This document shows, piece after piece, positions 32,812 through 41,742 of a stretch of 64,000 nucleotides of DNA (position 1 is its first letter; the number at the start of each line of letters is the position of its first letter). A program made the position numbers and the translations under genes. The notes beneath the pieces were generated by a model. It searched no databases and was not told where the DNA came from. It saw only the letters and a program-made list of their open reading frames with translations. The stretch spans positions 310,001-374,000 of the forward strand of contig NZ_JBEYUH010000001.1 of assembly GCF_040643435.1 (NCBI RefSeq), written 5' to 3'. The DNA comes from Rhodococcus sp040643435 (GTDB lineage: Bacteria; Actinomycetota; Actinomycetes; Mycobacteriales; Mycobacteriaceae).

Positions 32812-34371
32812 TCACGCGGGGCACAGACTCCCGTTGGGTGGCAGCTCTCCACCGGACAGATAGATTTCCATCCGCGACTGCACGCAGCCCGAATGCAGCG
32901 CCGCCGAATATCCGGCACCCTGCCACGACAGCGCTGCCCACGCGATGCCGCCCGCTGTGAGCACACCGGTGACCGACTCCACGCCGGCGTTGCCCACGAT
33001 CGGGTCGGCGGCGCCCGAGGAGACGAGCACCGGCACGTCGAGGGCCGCAGGCAGCGGCGGCGGCGGCAGGCTCGGCCACGCCGCGCACGCGGTGAGTCCC
33101 GAAGCGATTTCGGCCCCGTAGAGCGGGTACAGCGTGGACCAGTTCTGCGCGAGATCACCTGCGTGGGCCGGGGTCGGCCACCGCTGACCGTCACTGCACT
33201 GCGCTACGAACTGGCCGTCCGTCGCAAGGGCCTCCTCGGCGGCTCCGACGAGCTCGATCAGCGGCATGACGTCCCCGTCCCGGGCCCCGGCGAGGACGTC
33301 CGCCACTTCGCGGACGCGAGCCTGTAGGTCCGCGCGAGGTGTGCCGAGAACCCCGGTCAGCGCTGTGAGGAAGGAATTGGCCGAGACCGGTGCGAGTTCA
33401 CCCCCCGCCGCGCGTCGGTGCAACTCCTCGATCGCCGCGCGCGGGTCGTCTCCCAGGGCGCAGTCGAGGTCGGCGCACTGCCGAGCGAATGCGTCGACCG
33501 CTGCCTCTGCGCCGCGGGCCTGCGACTCGGCCATGATCTCCGCGTCCGCGGTGGCGGGCGCGGGGGAGTCCAGGACGAGACGCCCCACCGCACCGGGATA
33601 GGCGGCGGCGTACGCGAGTGCCACCGTCGCGCCATTGCCCACTCCGAGGATGCCGATCCTGTCCACCTCCCAGACCTGCCGGAGACGTTCGATGTCGTCG
33701 GCGGCGTGAGAGGCGCCGAACATCAGCTGTTGCGGTTGAAGGTAGTCGGTACAGGAGATGGTCGCCTGGCGTCCCAGTTCCGCAACACGATCGGCTGCAT
33801 CGCCGCTGCGGCCGAATTGGCCGAGATCGCCCAGGCCCCGTTGATCTGCGGGGAATATGCAGTCGATCGCGAGCGAGTTGCCGATGCCGCGGCGGTCCAC
33901 GGCCACGATCGGCCGCATCGCCAGTGCACCGGACATCGGGCCGGTGGCCAGCCCGGTGAGGGCGCGCGTCGACGCGGTATCGGCGCCCGTGGTGAGGACG
34001 AGGGGAGCCGCGTCGCCGGGGGTGTCGGCCAGCCTGGCACGCATGACGGCGAGGGGGAAGGTGCCCGGCACGGTGCCGGCAACATCGATCGGGGTGACGA
34101 CCTCGGCGCACTCGAGAACCAGGCCCGCGGGGCCGGGTGGGGCGTCGAAAGCGGAGATCGTCTCGGCCGTGCAGTCCCGCCAGGCGGGTTCGGTCGCCGG
34201 AGCCGGCAGCTCCGGCACGACGGTCTCGTCCTCGGTGGACCGGTCGCCGGAGACGCCCGGATCGTCGCGCACGACGGCGACTTCGGGACGTATCGACGGT
34301 CCTGCCCCGCACGCGGTCGACACCGCGGCAACTGCGATCCACACCGCGGCGAGCACACCCGTTCTGCGCAT
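32812..34371 (-). CDS. Secreted alpha/beta-hydrolase-like lipoprotein (Rv2672 type), nucleophile Ser replaced
   Basis: 519-residue exported protein of the tripeptidyl-aminopeptidase-like alpha/beta-hydrolase family. The signal peptide is MRRTGVLAAVWIAVAAVSTACGAG with a lipobox-like STAC. The catalytic domain has the expected strand-turn-helix RIGILGVGNGATVALAYAA, where family members usually have G-x-S-x-G; here the middle residue is Gly. The acid (SSGAADPIVG) and His (AALHSGCV) regions remain. It may therefore be inactive as a serine hydrolase or use another residue. It is upstream of aftC and msrB on the same strand, as in mycobacteria. Confidence 0.83.
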   Translation of the reverse strand: MRRTGVLAAVWIAVAAVSTACGAGPSIRPEVAVVRDDPGVSGDRSTEDETVVPELPAPATEPAWRDCTAETISAFDAPPGPAGLVLECAEVVTPIDVAGTVPGTFPLAVMRARLADTPGDAAPLVLTTGADTASTRALTGLATGPMSGALAMRPIVAVDRRGIGNSLAIDCIFPADQRGLGDLGQFGRSGDAADRVAELGRQATISCTDYLQPQQLMFGASHAADDIERLRQVWEVDRIGILGVGNGATVALAYAAAYPGAVGRLVLDSPAPATADAEIMAESQARGAEAAVDAFARQCADLDCALGDDPRAAIEELHRRAAGGELAPVSANSFLTALTGVLGTPRADLQARVREVADVLAGARDGDVMPLIELVGAAEEALATDGQFVAQCSDGQRWPTPAHAGDLAQNWSTLYPLYGAEIASGLTACAAWPSLPPPPLPAALDVPVLVSSGAADPIVGNAGVESVTGVLTAGGIAWAALSWQGAGYSAALHSGCVQSRMEIYLSGGELPPNGSLCPA

Positions 34372-34535
34372 GCGCACAGCCTGCCAGGTTCGGCGGCGAC
34401 GGCGCGCAGCCGGTGGCCGAAGACCCGCCGGAAGTGTCCTCCCTCCGCATGACGCACAGGTGACGGGCATGTGAAGTAGGTCGCATTCCGCATCCGAGTG
34501 AGGATCGAACCATCGCGCGGTCGTACGCTTGACGA

Positions 34536-35549
34536 ATGCACGAACGTCTCGTCGACCGCAATCCGGTGGTGCCTGCAGACCAATTGGTGGCGCAGATGGT
34601 GCCTCCCGCGATGTTCGACGAGGTGAGTTTCGACTCGTACATTCCTGATCCGAACGAACCCAGCCAGGCGGCGGCGGTGAAGACCGCGGCGGAGTTCGTC
34701 GGCAAGATCGGGAAGATCCGCGGTGGTAAGCGCGGGCTGTTCGGACGCCGATCGCAGCAGCAGGGCGCCGGTCTGTATCTCGACGGCGGTTTCGGCGTGG
34801 GCAAGACCCACCTGCTCGCCTCGATCTTCCACAGTGCCCCCGCGCCCAAGGCATTCGGCACATTCGTCGAACTGACTCACGTGGTAGGCGCGCTCGGCTT
34901 CAACAAGGCAGTCGAGGAACTGTCGAACCACAGCGTGCTGTGTATCGACGAGTTCGAACTCGACGACCCGGGCGACACCATGCTCGTTTCACGTTTGCTG
35001 ACCGAACTGTCGGCTCGCGGCGTCTCGATCGTCGCGACCTCCAATACCCTTCCCGGTCAGCTCGGTGAGGGCAGGTTCGCGGCTCAGGACTTCCTGCGGG
35101 AGATCAAGAAGCTCGCGTCGATCTTCGAGACCATCCGCGTCGACGGGCCCGACTATCGTCACCGCGACCTCCCGCCGGCCCCGGATCCGATCGACTCGGC
35201 CGAACTCGTCGAGCGTGCCGAGGCGACTCCGGGTGCGACACTCGACGATTTCGACGAGTTGTGCGCACATTTGAGCACCTTGCATCCCTCTCGCTACGGC
35301 AAGCTCGTCGAGGGCGTGAGCGCGGTCTTCCTCGACGGGGTTCATCCCGCGAAGGATCAGTCCGTAGCGCTGCGGCTGGTCGTTCTCGCCGACCGGATGT
35401 ACGACGCAAGCATCCCGGTGACCGTTGCCGGCGCGAAGCTCGACGAGATCTTCACGCCCGAGATGCTCGCGGGCGGGTACCGCAAGAAGTACCTGCGGGC
35501 GACCTCCCGTCTGCTCGCGCTGTCGCGCTTCGAGGTCGCCGCCGGCTGA
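34536..35549 (+). CDS. zapE: Cell-division ATPase ZapE/AFG1 family
   Basis: 337-residue AFG1-type P-loop ATPase, homologue of Rv2670c; the Enterobacterial member ZapE associates with the Z ring. Walker A is GLYLDGGFGVGKTHLLAS and Walker B is SVLCIDEFELDDPGDT; a sensor-like region SIVATSNTLPGQLGEGRFAAQDFLREI follows. TACGCT at 34524-34529 lies six bases before the ATG, so the mRNA is probably leaderless. It is divergent from the hydrolase-like lipoprotein. Confidence 0.88.
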   Translation: MHERLVDRNPVVPADQLVAQMVPPAMFDEVSFDSYIPDPNEPSQAAAVKTAAEFVGKIGKIRGGKRGLFGRRSQQQGAGLYLDGGFGVGKTHLLASIFHSAPAPKAFGTFVELTHVVGALGFNKAVEELSNHSVLCIDEFELDDPGDTMLVSRLLTELSARGVSIVATSNTLPGQLGEGRFAAQDFLREIKKLASIFETIRVDGPDYRHRDLPPAPDPIDSAELVERAEATPGATLDDFDELCAHLSTLHPSRYGKLVEGVSAVFLDGVHPAKDQSVALRLVVLADRMYDASIPVTVAGAKLDEIFTPEMLAGGYRKKYLRATSRLLALSRFEVAAG

Positions 35550-35588
35550 TCGTCCCCGGCGTGCACGCACCCCGGTGCCGCCGACGGA

Positions 35589-36146
35589 TCACAACGTGCG
35601 CTGCATGACGAAATCGTCGTGTGTCTGCGCGCCGACGACGAACGTGCGCACGCCCACCACTGTGAACCCGTGCTTCTCGTAGAAGCGCCGGGCGCGCGCG
35701 TTCTTCTGGTTGACGCCCAGCCACAGCCCCGCCCGCCCGAGTGAGGTGGCCCGGGCGATGATCGCTTCCATCAGTGCCGACGAGACGCCGGAACCCTGGT
35801 GGCCCGGCATCACGTACATCTTGCTGATCTCGATCGCCGGTCGTGCCGTGACCACTTCGGCCACCGCGGGATCCTCGGGGGCGGCATCCACCGCCATGAG
35901 GTACCCGACGATCTCGCCGCCCGTGCGGGCCTCGAGGACTGTGCGCTCGGGGGACGACAGGTACTCGGCGAACTTCTCGGCGCTGAGGGTGCGCTCGATG
36001 AAGTCGGCGATGTCGTCCTCACCGGCTTCCGGGGGACAGGCGAGTGGGAAGGTGGTCGCGGCAACCTGAGCGATCGCTTCGGCATCCCAGATGCCTGCCT
36101 CGTCGACGGTGACCGATTCATCGAGTGGTGGCATGGACATGCACAC
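35589..36146 (-). CDS. GNAT family N-acetyltransferase
   Basis: 185-residue acetyl-CoA-dependent acyltransferase, homologue of Rv2669. The acetyl-CoA loop is IEISKMYVMPGHQGSGVSSALMEAIIARA (Q/RxxGxG/A) and motif B is LWLGVNQKNARARRFYEKHGFTVVG. The substrate is unknown; residues 1-80 form a variable N-terminal part. Three starts are close together (GTG 36146, ATG 36140, ATG 36134). It converges on zapE. Confidence 0.87.
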   Translation of the reverse strand: MCMSMPPLDESVTVDEAGIWDAEAIAQVAATTFPLACPPEAGEDDIADFIERTLSAEKFAEYLSSPERTVLEARTGGEIVGYLMAVDAAPEDPAVAEVVTARPAIEISKMYVMPGHQGSGVSSALMEAIIARATSLGRAGLWLGVNQKNARARRFYEKHGFTVVGVRTFVVGAQTHDDFVMQRTL

Positions 36147-36207
36147 AAGTGAAGCACCGGACGAGACGAATCTCCGACCGGCCCCCGGTCGGGCGAGACC
36201 CGAAATG

Positions 36208-36251
36208 GTTGAACCCCAGCCTTGGATGGGGGGTCATGGCTGGGGTTCGAC
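36208..36251. repeat. Strong intergenic hairpin of unknown role
   Basis: GAACCCCAGCC (36211-36221) pairs exactly with GGCTGGGGTTC (36238-36248) across a 16-base loop, and three flanking pairs extend it to 14. It lies between the divergent GNAT and leader-peptide genes, 100 bases before the latter's promoter. It is not followed by a U-tract in either direction. Confidence 0.6.
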
Positions 36252-36348
36252 ACCATCGGGGGGATGGCACCATTCACGCTACCCGAGGGATTCCTCAGGT
36301 TCCAGCCGCACCGGTCACGGTTCCGTCACGCGGCGCGCCGGCCGTGGC

Positions 36349-36377
36349 TTGCGTGAAACCTCCGTGCGTTGTACCGT
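36349..36377 (+). promoter_or_regulatory. Promoter of the leader peptide/LeuA-domain unit
   Basis: TTGCGT (36349-36354) and TACCGT (36372-36377) are 17 bases apart. Seven bases follow before the ATG at 36385, so the predicted transcript starts on the A of the leader peptide's start codon. Confidence 0.65.
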
Positions 36378-36384
36378 CGCCGTC

Positions 36385-36426
36385 ATGAAGCGCGTACTCG
36401 TAGTTCACCGCCGTAGCGGGGTCTGA
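36385..36426 (+). CDS. Leaderless 13-residue leader peptide, Val/Leu-rich
   Basis: The frame encodes MKRVLVVHRRSGV and stop. Five of its 13 residues are branched-chain (Val4, Leu5, Val6, Val7, Val13), the pattern of a ribosome-sensing leader for branched-chain amino acid supply. There is no ribosome binding site, but the promoter places the transcript start on the ATG. Overlapping, mutually exclusive hairpins follow the stop at once, then a gene for a LeuA regulatory domain. Translation is inferred from this arrangement. Confidence 0.65.
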   Translation: MKRVLVVHRRSGV

Positions 36427-36429
36427 TTC

Positions 36430-36480
36430 GGACCGACCCCTCGCTGCGGGTCGTTGAGCTACGCGTCGGTCCTTCCTTCT
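36430..36480 (+). promoter_or_regulatory. Transcription attenuator with competing hairpins
   Basis: GGACCGAC (36430-36437) pairs with GTCGGTCC (36465-36472), which is followed by TTCCTTCT: a terminator-like structure. The overlapping CGACCC (36434-36439) pairs instead with GGGTCG (36448-36453), and GACCCC (36435-36440) can pair with GGGGTC (36418-36423) inside the leader peptide frame. One segment thus has three mutually exclusive partners, the hallmark of ribosome-mediated attenuation. Confidence 0.65.
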
Positions 36481-36501
36481 CGCGGAAGACCATTACGAAC
36501 G

Positions 36502-36996
36502 ATGAACGCCTTCATTTCCTTCTCCGGTATCGCACCGATGTTTCCCTGCGGCACGGACGCCGCCGATCCCTTCTTCGCCCGTTACGGGCGCCCCCTTCCT
36601 CGTGGACTGCGTGAGGAAGCCGCAGGTATGACCTGGGCGGAATTCGAGTCGACCTACGGGGCCCAGCACGGCCCGGTGCGGCTCGGCGGCTGGACGGCGA
36701 CAGCCCTGGGAGCAGGGCGCAGTGCATTCGAGGCGACCATCGCGATCGGAGACACCATCCACACTGCATCCGCGACCACCTGCGGGCCGATCGCCGCGAT
36801 GACCGCGATGCTGTACGACCTCGGACTGAACATCGAAATCCTGTCGTTCCACCGGCACGAGATCGACGGAATGTCCGCAACCTTCCTGCGTTGCCGGTCC
36901 GGCGATCGCACGGATTGGGTGATGGGTACCGGCGCGACCGGCAACGAGTCGTCCTTGCGCGCGATGATTGCGGGGATCAACAAGCTCGGTGCGTGA
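36502..36996 (+). CDS. Stand-alone 2-isopropylmalate synthase regulatory (LeuA_dimer) domain
   Basis: 164-residue protein without any TIM-barrel synthase domain. TWAEFESTYGAQHGPVRLGGW resembles the linker of LeuA, and residues about 60-164 follow the leucine-binding domain: FEATIAIGDTIHTASATTCGPIAAMTAMLYDLGLNIEILSFHRHEI, TDWVMGTGATGNESSLRAMIAGINKL. Compare SGSGNGPLAAFVHAL and [20 protein letters not shown] of M. tuberculosis LeuA (from memory). It could bind leucine or a related acid, or pair with full-length LeuA. The ATG at 36502 lies beyond the attenuator; a TTG at 36454 would start inside it and is less likely. Confidence 0.8.
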   Translation: MNAFISFSGIAPMFPCGTDAADPFFARYGRPLPRGLREEAAGMTWAEFESTYGAQHGPVRLGGWTATALGAGRSAFEATIAIGDTIHTASATTCGPIAAMTAMLYDLGLNIEILSFHRHEIDGMSATFLRCRSGDRTDWVMGTGATGNESSLRAMIAGINKLGA

Positions 36997-37006
36997 AAGA
37001 GGACCC

Positions 37007-37038
37007 TGATCCGTCGCGGGGAGCCCCGCGACGGATCA
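37007..37038 (+). terminator. Terminator hairpin after LeuA-domain gene
   Basis: TGATCCGTCGCGGGG (37007-37021) pairs exactly with CCCCGCGACGGATCA (37024-37038), leaving only AG between. The 15-bp GC-rich stem begins 11 bases after the stop codon. There is no U-tract. Confidence 0.75.
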
Positions 37039-37075
37039 CCCTCCGCAGGCGAGGAACGCAAATCGCCACGCGAAC

Positions 37076-37115
37076 GAGTGAAGGCCCCTTCGGATTTCCG
37101 AAGGGGCCTTCACTT
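37076..37115 (-). terminator. Terminator of the tRNA cluster
   Basis: AGTGAAGGCCCCTTCGG (37077-37093) pairs exactly with its complement at 37098-37114 around ATTT, and a G-T pair at 37076/37115 extends the stem. It starts five bases beyond the 3' end of the last tRNA-Val on the minus strand and probably ends that transcript; it can also stop rightward transcription. Confidence 0.75.
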
Positions 37116-37119
37116 TCTG

Positions 37120-37191
37120 TGCGCGATACTGGGATTGAACCAGTGACCTCTTCCGTGTCAGGGAAGCGCTCTCCCGCTGAGCTAATCGCGC
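37120..37191 (-). tRNA. tRNA-Val(GAC), copy 2
   Basis: 72 bases forming a full cloverleaf: acceptor GCGCGAT/ATCGCGC, D-arm AGCTCAGCGGGAGAGC, anticodon arm CTTCC-CTGACAC-GGAAG with anticodon GAC, T-loop GGTTCAATCC. The 3' CCA is not encoded. The visible sequence is the same as the second copy at 37341-37412. It is the last gene of the leftward cluster. Confidence 0.96.
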
Positions 37192-37211
37192 CGGCATTGT
37201 CGTCGCCGGAG

Positions 37212-37287
37212 TGGAGCGGATGACGGGATTCGAACCCGCGACCCTCACCTTGGCAAGGTGATGCGCTACCAGCTGCGCTACATCCGC
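37212..37287 (-). tRNA. tRNA-Gly(GCC), copy 2, CCA encoded
   Basis: Acceptor GCGGATG/CATCCGC, D-arm AGCGCAGCTGGTAGCGC, anticodon arm TCACC-TTGCCAA-GGTGA with anticodon GCC, T-arm GCGGGTTCGAATCCCGT. The body is 37215-37287, and TCCA follows so the 3' CCA is encoded, unlike the other tRNAs here. Confidence 0.96.
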
Positions 37288-37340
37288 ATGTGCACGTTGT
37301 TTCGGTGAACCGGTTCGACCCACGTGCAGGTCGAACCTGG

Positions 37341-37412
37341 TGCGCGATACTGGGATTGAACCAGTGACCTCTTCCGTGTCAGGGAAGCGCTCTCCCGCTG
37401 AGCTAATCGCGC
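37341..37412 (-). tRNA. tRNA-Val(GAC), copy 1
   Basis: Sequence matches the tRNA-Val at 37120-37191 over all 72 bases, with anticodon GAC in CTGACAC. No CCA is encoded. It begins only one base after the tRNA-Cys 3' end, so processing must separate the two. Confidence 0.96.
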
Positions 37413-37413
37413 G

Positions 37414-37484
37414 AGGTGGAGACGGGAATCGAACCCGTGTGCACGGCTTTGCAGGCCGTTGCCTCACCACTCGGCCACTCCACC
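37414..37484 (-). tRNA. tRNA-Cys(GCA)
   Basis: 71 bases: acceptor GGTGGAG/CTCCACC, D-arm GGCCGAGTGGTGAGGC, anticodon loop CTGCAAA with GCA between stems ACGGC/GCCGT, T-arm ACGGGTTCGATTCCCGT. No CCA is encoded. It is the only tRNA-Cys in the window. Confidence 0.96.
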
Positions 37485-37509
37485 GTAAAAGGTCGAGTCC
37501 AACCTCTCG

Positions 37510-37582
37510 AGCGGATGACGGGATTCGAACCCGCGACCCTCACCTTGGCAAGGTGATGCGCTACCAGCTGCGCTACATCCGC
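37510..37582 (-). tRNA. tRNA-Gly(GCC), copy 1
   Basis: Same 73-base body as the tRNA-Gly at 37215-37287 with anticodon GCC, but no encoded CCA. It is the first gene of the leftward cluster Gly-Cys-Val-Gly-Val. Confidence 0.96.
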
Positions 37583-37625
37583 ATTCGCACCGTTCGGCGT
37601 CTTGCTCTCCGTGGTGCGGTTCAAA

Positions 37626-37655
37626 ACACTAGCCGAGCGTCCACGAAACACACAA
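37626..37655 (-). promoter_or_regulatory. Promoter of the tRNA cluster
   Basis: On the minus strand TTGTGT (37655-37650) and TAGTGT (37631-37626) are 18 bases apart, about 44 bases before the 5' end of the first tRNA-Gly. The spacing and hexamers fit a primary-sigma promoter. Confidence 0.65.
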
Positions 37656-37914
37656 ATCTGCAGGTCAAGGCGGGAAAATCGACGGATCTCGCGAAGATCA
37701 TCGGCGGGATGGCCCCGTGGTGAGGCCGAGCGCGACTCTCGTCGGAGCCCGCATGCACGCCGCACCGCCTCGCCGCCCCGCCGGAAGGACGGCATGGTGC
37801 TGCGCAGTCCTGTCGTGTGCACGCGTCTGGCGAAACGGTGTGGACCAGGGGATTCGTCTTCGTGGCGGGAGCGTGTTAATGTTCCATCTCGTTCGAGCCG
37901 CTGCGAAGCGGCCC
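37656..37914. other. Intergenic stretch between divergent tRNA units
   Basis: With the promoter to its left this makes a 332-base gene-free interval (37583-37914). No frame has coding character. A possible rightward promoter for tRNA-Val(CAC) is TAATGT in GTGTTAATGTTCC near 37877 with a weak TTCGTC about 18 bases upstream. Nothing else was recognised. Confidence 0.45.
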
Positions 37915-37986
37915 GGTCCCGTGGCTCAGTGGAAGAGCGTCCCGTTCACACCGGGGAGGTCGCTGGTTCGATCCCAGCCGGGACCA
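37915..37986 (+). tRNA. tRNA-Val(CAC)
   Basis: 72 bases: acceptor GGTCCCG/CGGGACC, D-arm GGCTCAGTGGAAGAGC, anticodon loop TTCACAC with CAC, T-arm GCTGGTTCGATCCCAGC. No CCA is encoded. It is transcribed opposite to the neighbouring cluster and ends at a classical terminator. Confidence 0.96.
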
Positions 37987-38008
37987 CCGAGAAACAACAG
38001 TGATGAAG

Positions 38009-38034
38009 GGCACCCCCACGGGGGTGCCTTTTTT
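38009..38034 (+). terminator. Rho-independent terminator of tRNA-Val(CAC)
   Basis: GGCACCCCC (38009-38017) pairs with GGGGGTGCC (38020-38028), followed by six T residues (38029-38034). It is the clearest intrinsic terminator in the window. Confidence 0.9.
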
Positions 38035-38222
38035 CGTACCCTGATGAAATCGTCGAGCACATGCGTGGCGCCCGGTCGGGCGGGCTGCCCGCGAACGCAT
38101 GTCTCCTTCGAACCGTAACGACTCCGGTCGGTGCAGGTGGCGTGTGCGCACAGCGGTGGTGCTTGTGGCCTAAGTGTGGGTAGTGATGGCAGGATCGTGG
38201 TCGTCGAGGAGGACACGTCCGG

Positions 38223-38801
38223 ATGAGCGTTGCGGACAGCGAATGGCCGGTCGTGGGGGCGACCGGAGCGAGATTCGGATCCGGTCGGTCCCGTCGACGG
38301 CGGCAGCCGGCGGACAACGCCGTGCCGTCACGGCTTCACCACGAGTCGGATCCCGCCGAAGGCGAGGTCGCGGAGACCGCGGTGCACCGGCCCGCAATGG
38401 AGACAGCCGACCGGAGCGCGGGCGCCGGGACCAGTCTGGAAATCGAGGACATGAACCAGCCAGAGACGTCGTCGTTCGTGCGCCCGTTCGTGCGTAGTGG
38501 CGGACGCACCCGGGCCGAGGTCGAGCTGCCTCTCGAGGCGCTCGTATCGGCCGTGCCATCAGCCATGGGCAGTGAGTCCGGTCCGGCGGTGGAGGAGCAC
38601 CGGATGGTCCTGGCCCTGTGTGTCCAGCCCAGGTCGATCATGGAGATCGCGGCACTCGCGCAGATTCCGTTGGGTGTCGCGCGGGTGCTCGTCGGCGATC
38701 TCGCGGCGACCGGTGAGATCACCGTGCACCGCACTGCCGATCGGGTCGGACCGAATGTCGAACTGCTCGAGCGGGTACTCACCGGCCTCAGTCACCTCTG
38801 A
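38223..38801 (+). CDS. DUF742 domain protein
   Basis: 192-residue protein with a long disordered Arg/Ser-rich N-terminus (about 80 residues) and a C-terminal DUF742 domain: SSFVRPFVRSGGRTRAEVELPLEALV, MVLALCVQPRSIMEIAALAQIPLGVARVLVGDLAATGEI, a winged-helix-like shape. In actinobacterial conservons DUF742 proteins sit with a roadblock protein, a sensor kinase and a Ras-like GTPase; none of these is adjacent here. GAGGAGGACACG precedes the ATG. Function unknown, probably a signalling partner. Confidence 0.83.
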   Translation: MSVADSEWPVVGATGARFGSGRSRRRRQPADNAVPSRLHHESDPAEGEVAETAVHRPAMETADRSAGAGTSLEIEDMNQPETSSFVRPFVRSGGRTRAEVELPLEALVSAVPSAMGSESGPAVEEHRMVLALCVQPRSIMEIAALAQIPLGVARVLVGDLAATGEITVHRTADRVGPNVELLERVLTGLSHL

Positions 38802-38943
38802 GCTTTCGATCGGCTCCCTGTGTTCGCCGCCGGGGCGGATGTCGATAGCATGATGAAGTTACCGTGCGCTGTGCGGTTGCTGACCGCAGCACGTGCCCGG
38901 CGACGACCCACACATCAGGCATCGAGCCGAGGAGCCCGCCACA

Positions 38944-41006
<2,063 letters not shown>

Positions 41007-41010
<4 letters not shown>

Positions 41011-41591
41011 CGGGCGATCGCACTCCGGGGCCGGCCGACATCCCGGCCACGGAGGACAATCCCGCATCGCTGGTCGACCGGGGTGTGGGAGAGTCCGACC
41101 ACCTGCAGCGGCTGTGGTCGCCGCACCGGATGTCGTACATCACGGAGTCCCCGAGGGGGCGCGACGAGCCGTACGAACCCTTCACCGACATCCCCAAGAT
41201 GTCCGATGAGGAGGGCCTCGTCGTCGCCCGCGGCGAACTGGTGTACGCGGTCCTGAATCTCTACCCGTACAACCCCGGGCATCTGATGATCGTGCCGTAC
41301 CGCAGGGTCGCGAATCTCGAGGATCTCACGCCCGACGAGAGCGCCGAGCTCATGCAGTTCGCCCAGCGTGCACTTCGCGTGATCAAGCGCGTGTCGCGCC
41401 CGCACGGTTTCAATGTCGGTCTCAACCTCGGTGCCGCCGCGGGCGGCTCGCTGGCCGAGCACCTTCACCTGCACATCGTGCCGAGGTGGGGTGGCGACGC
41501 CAACTTCATCACGGTGCTCGGCGGGTCGAAGGTGATGGTGCAACTGCTGCGCGACACCCGTGCCCTGCTCGCCTCGGCATGGGAAGAGTGA
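41007..41591 (+). CDS. HIT-family AP4A phosphorylase
   Basis: 194-residue HIT protein, homologue of Rv2613c, which phosphorolyses diadenosine tetraphosphate. The histidine triad is EHLHLHIVPRW; other family features are LWSPHRMSYI, LVVARGELVYAVLNLYPYNPGHLMIVPYRRVANLEDLT and FNVGLNLGAAAGGSLAEH. The GTG at 41007 overlaps the thrS stop. AP4A is a by-product of aminoacyl-tRNA synthetases, so pairing with thrS makes sense. Confidence 0.92.
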
Positions 41592-41742
41592 GGACGCTTC
41601 CCGAGCTGCCGAGACCGCAGAGCGCCGTGCACGGTTCCCTCGCTTCCGGAGCCGCTGCCCACCACCCGCGCAATTGCGGCATGTCTCGTGGCAGGATCGG
41701 AGCCCGGACACATCGGTCGGACGGGAAGACAGGGGTCGCGGG

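Noticed and set aside
34371..34863. Upstream extension of the hydrolase-like lipoprotein frame to 34863
   Set aside because: The extension overlaps zapE on the other strand and would bury the clear signal peptide starting at 34371.
36385..36501. T-box or amino-acid riboswitch upstream of the LeuA-domain gene
   Set aside because: No T-box sequence or specifier-loop architecture is present and the leader is too short; a translated peptide with competing hairpins explains the region better.
37212..37582. Repeated segments as direct repeats of a mobile element (att sites)
   Set aside because: The repeats are complete tRNA-Gly and tRNA-Val genes; no integrase or excess sequence lies between them.
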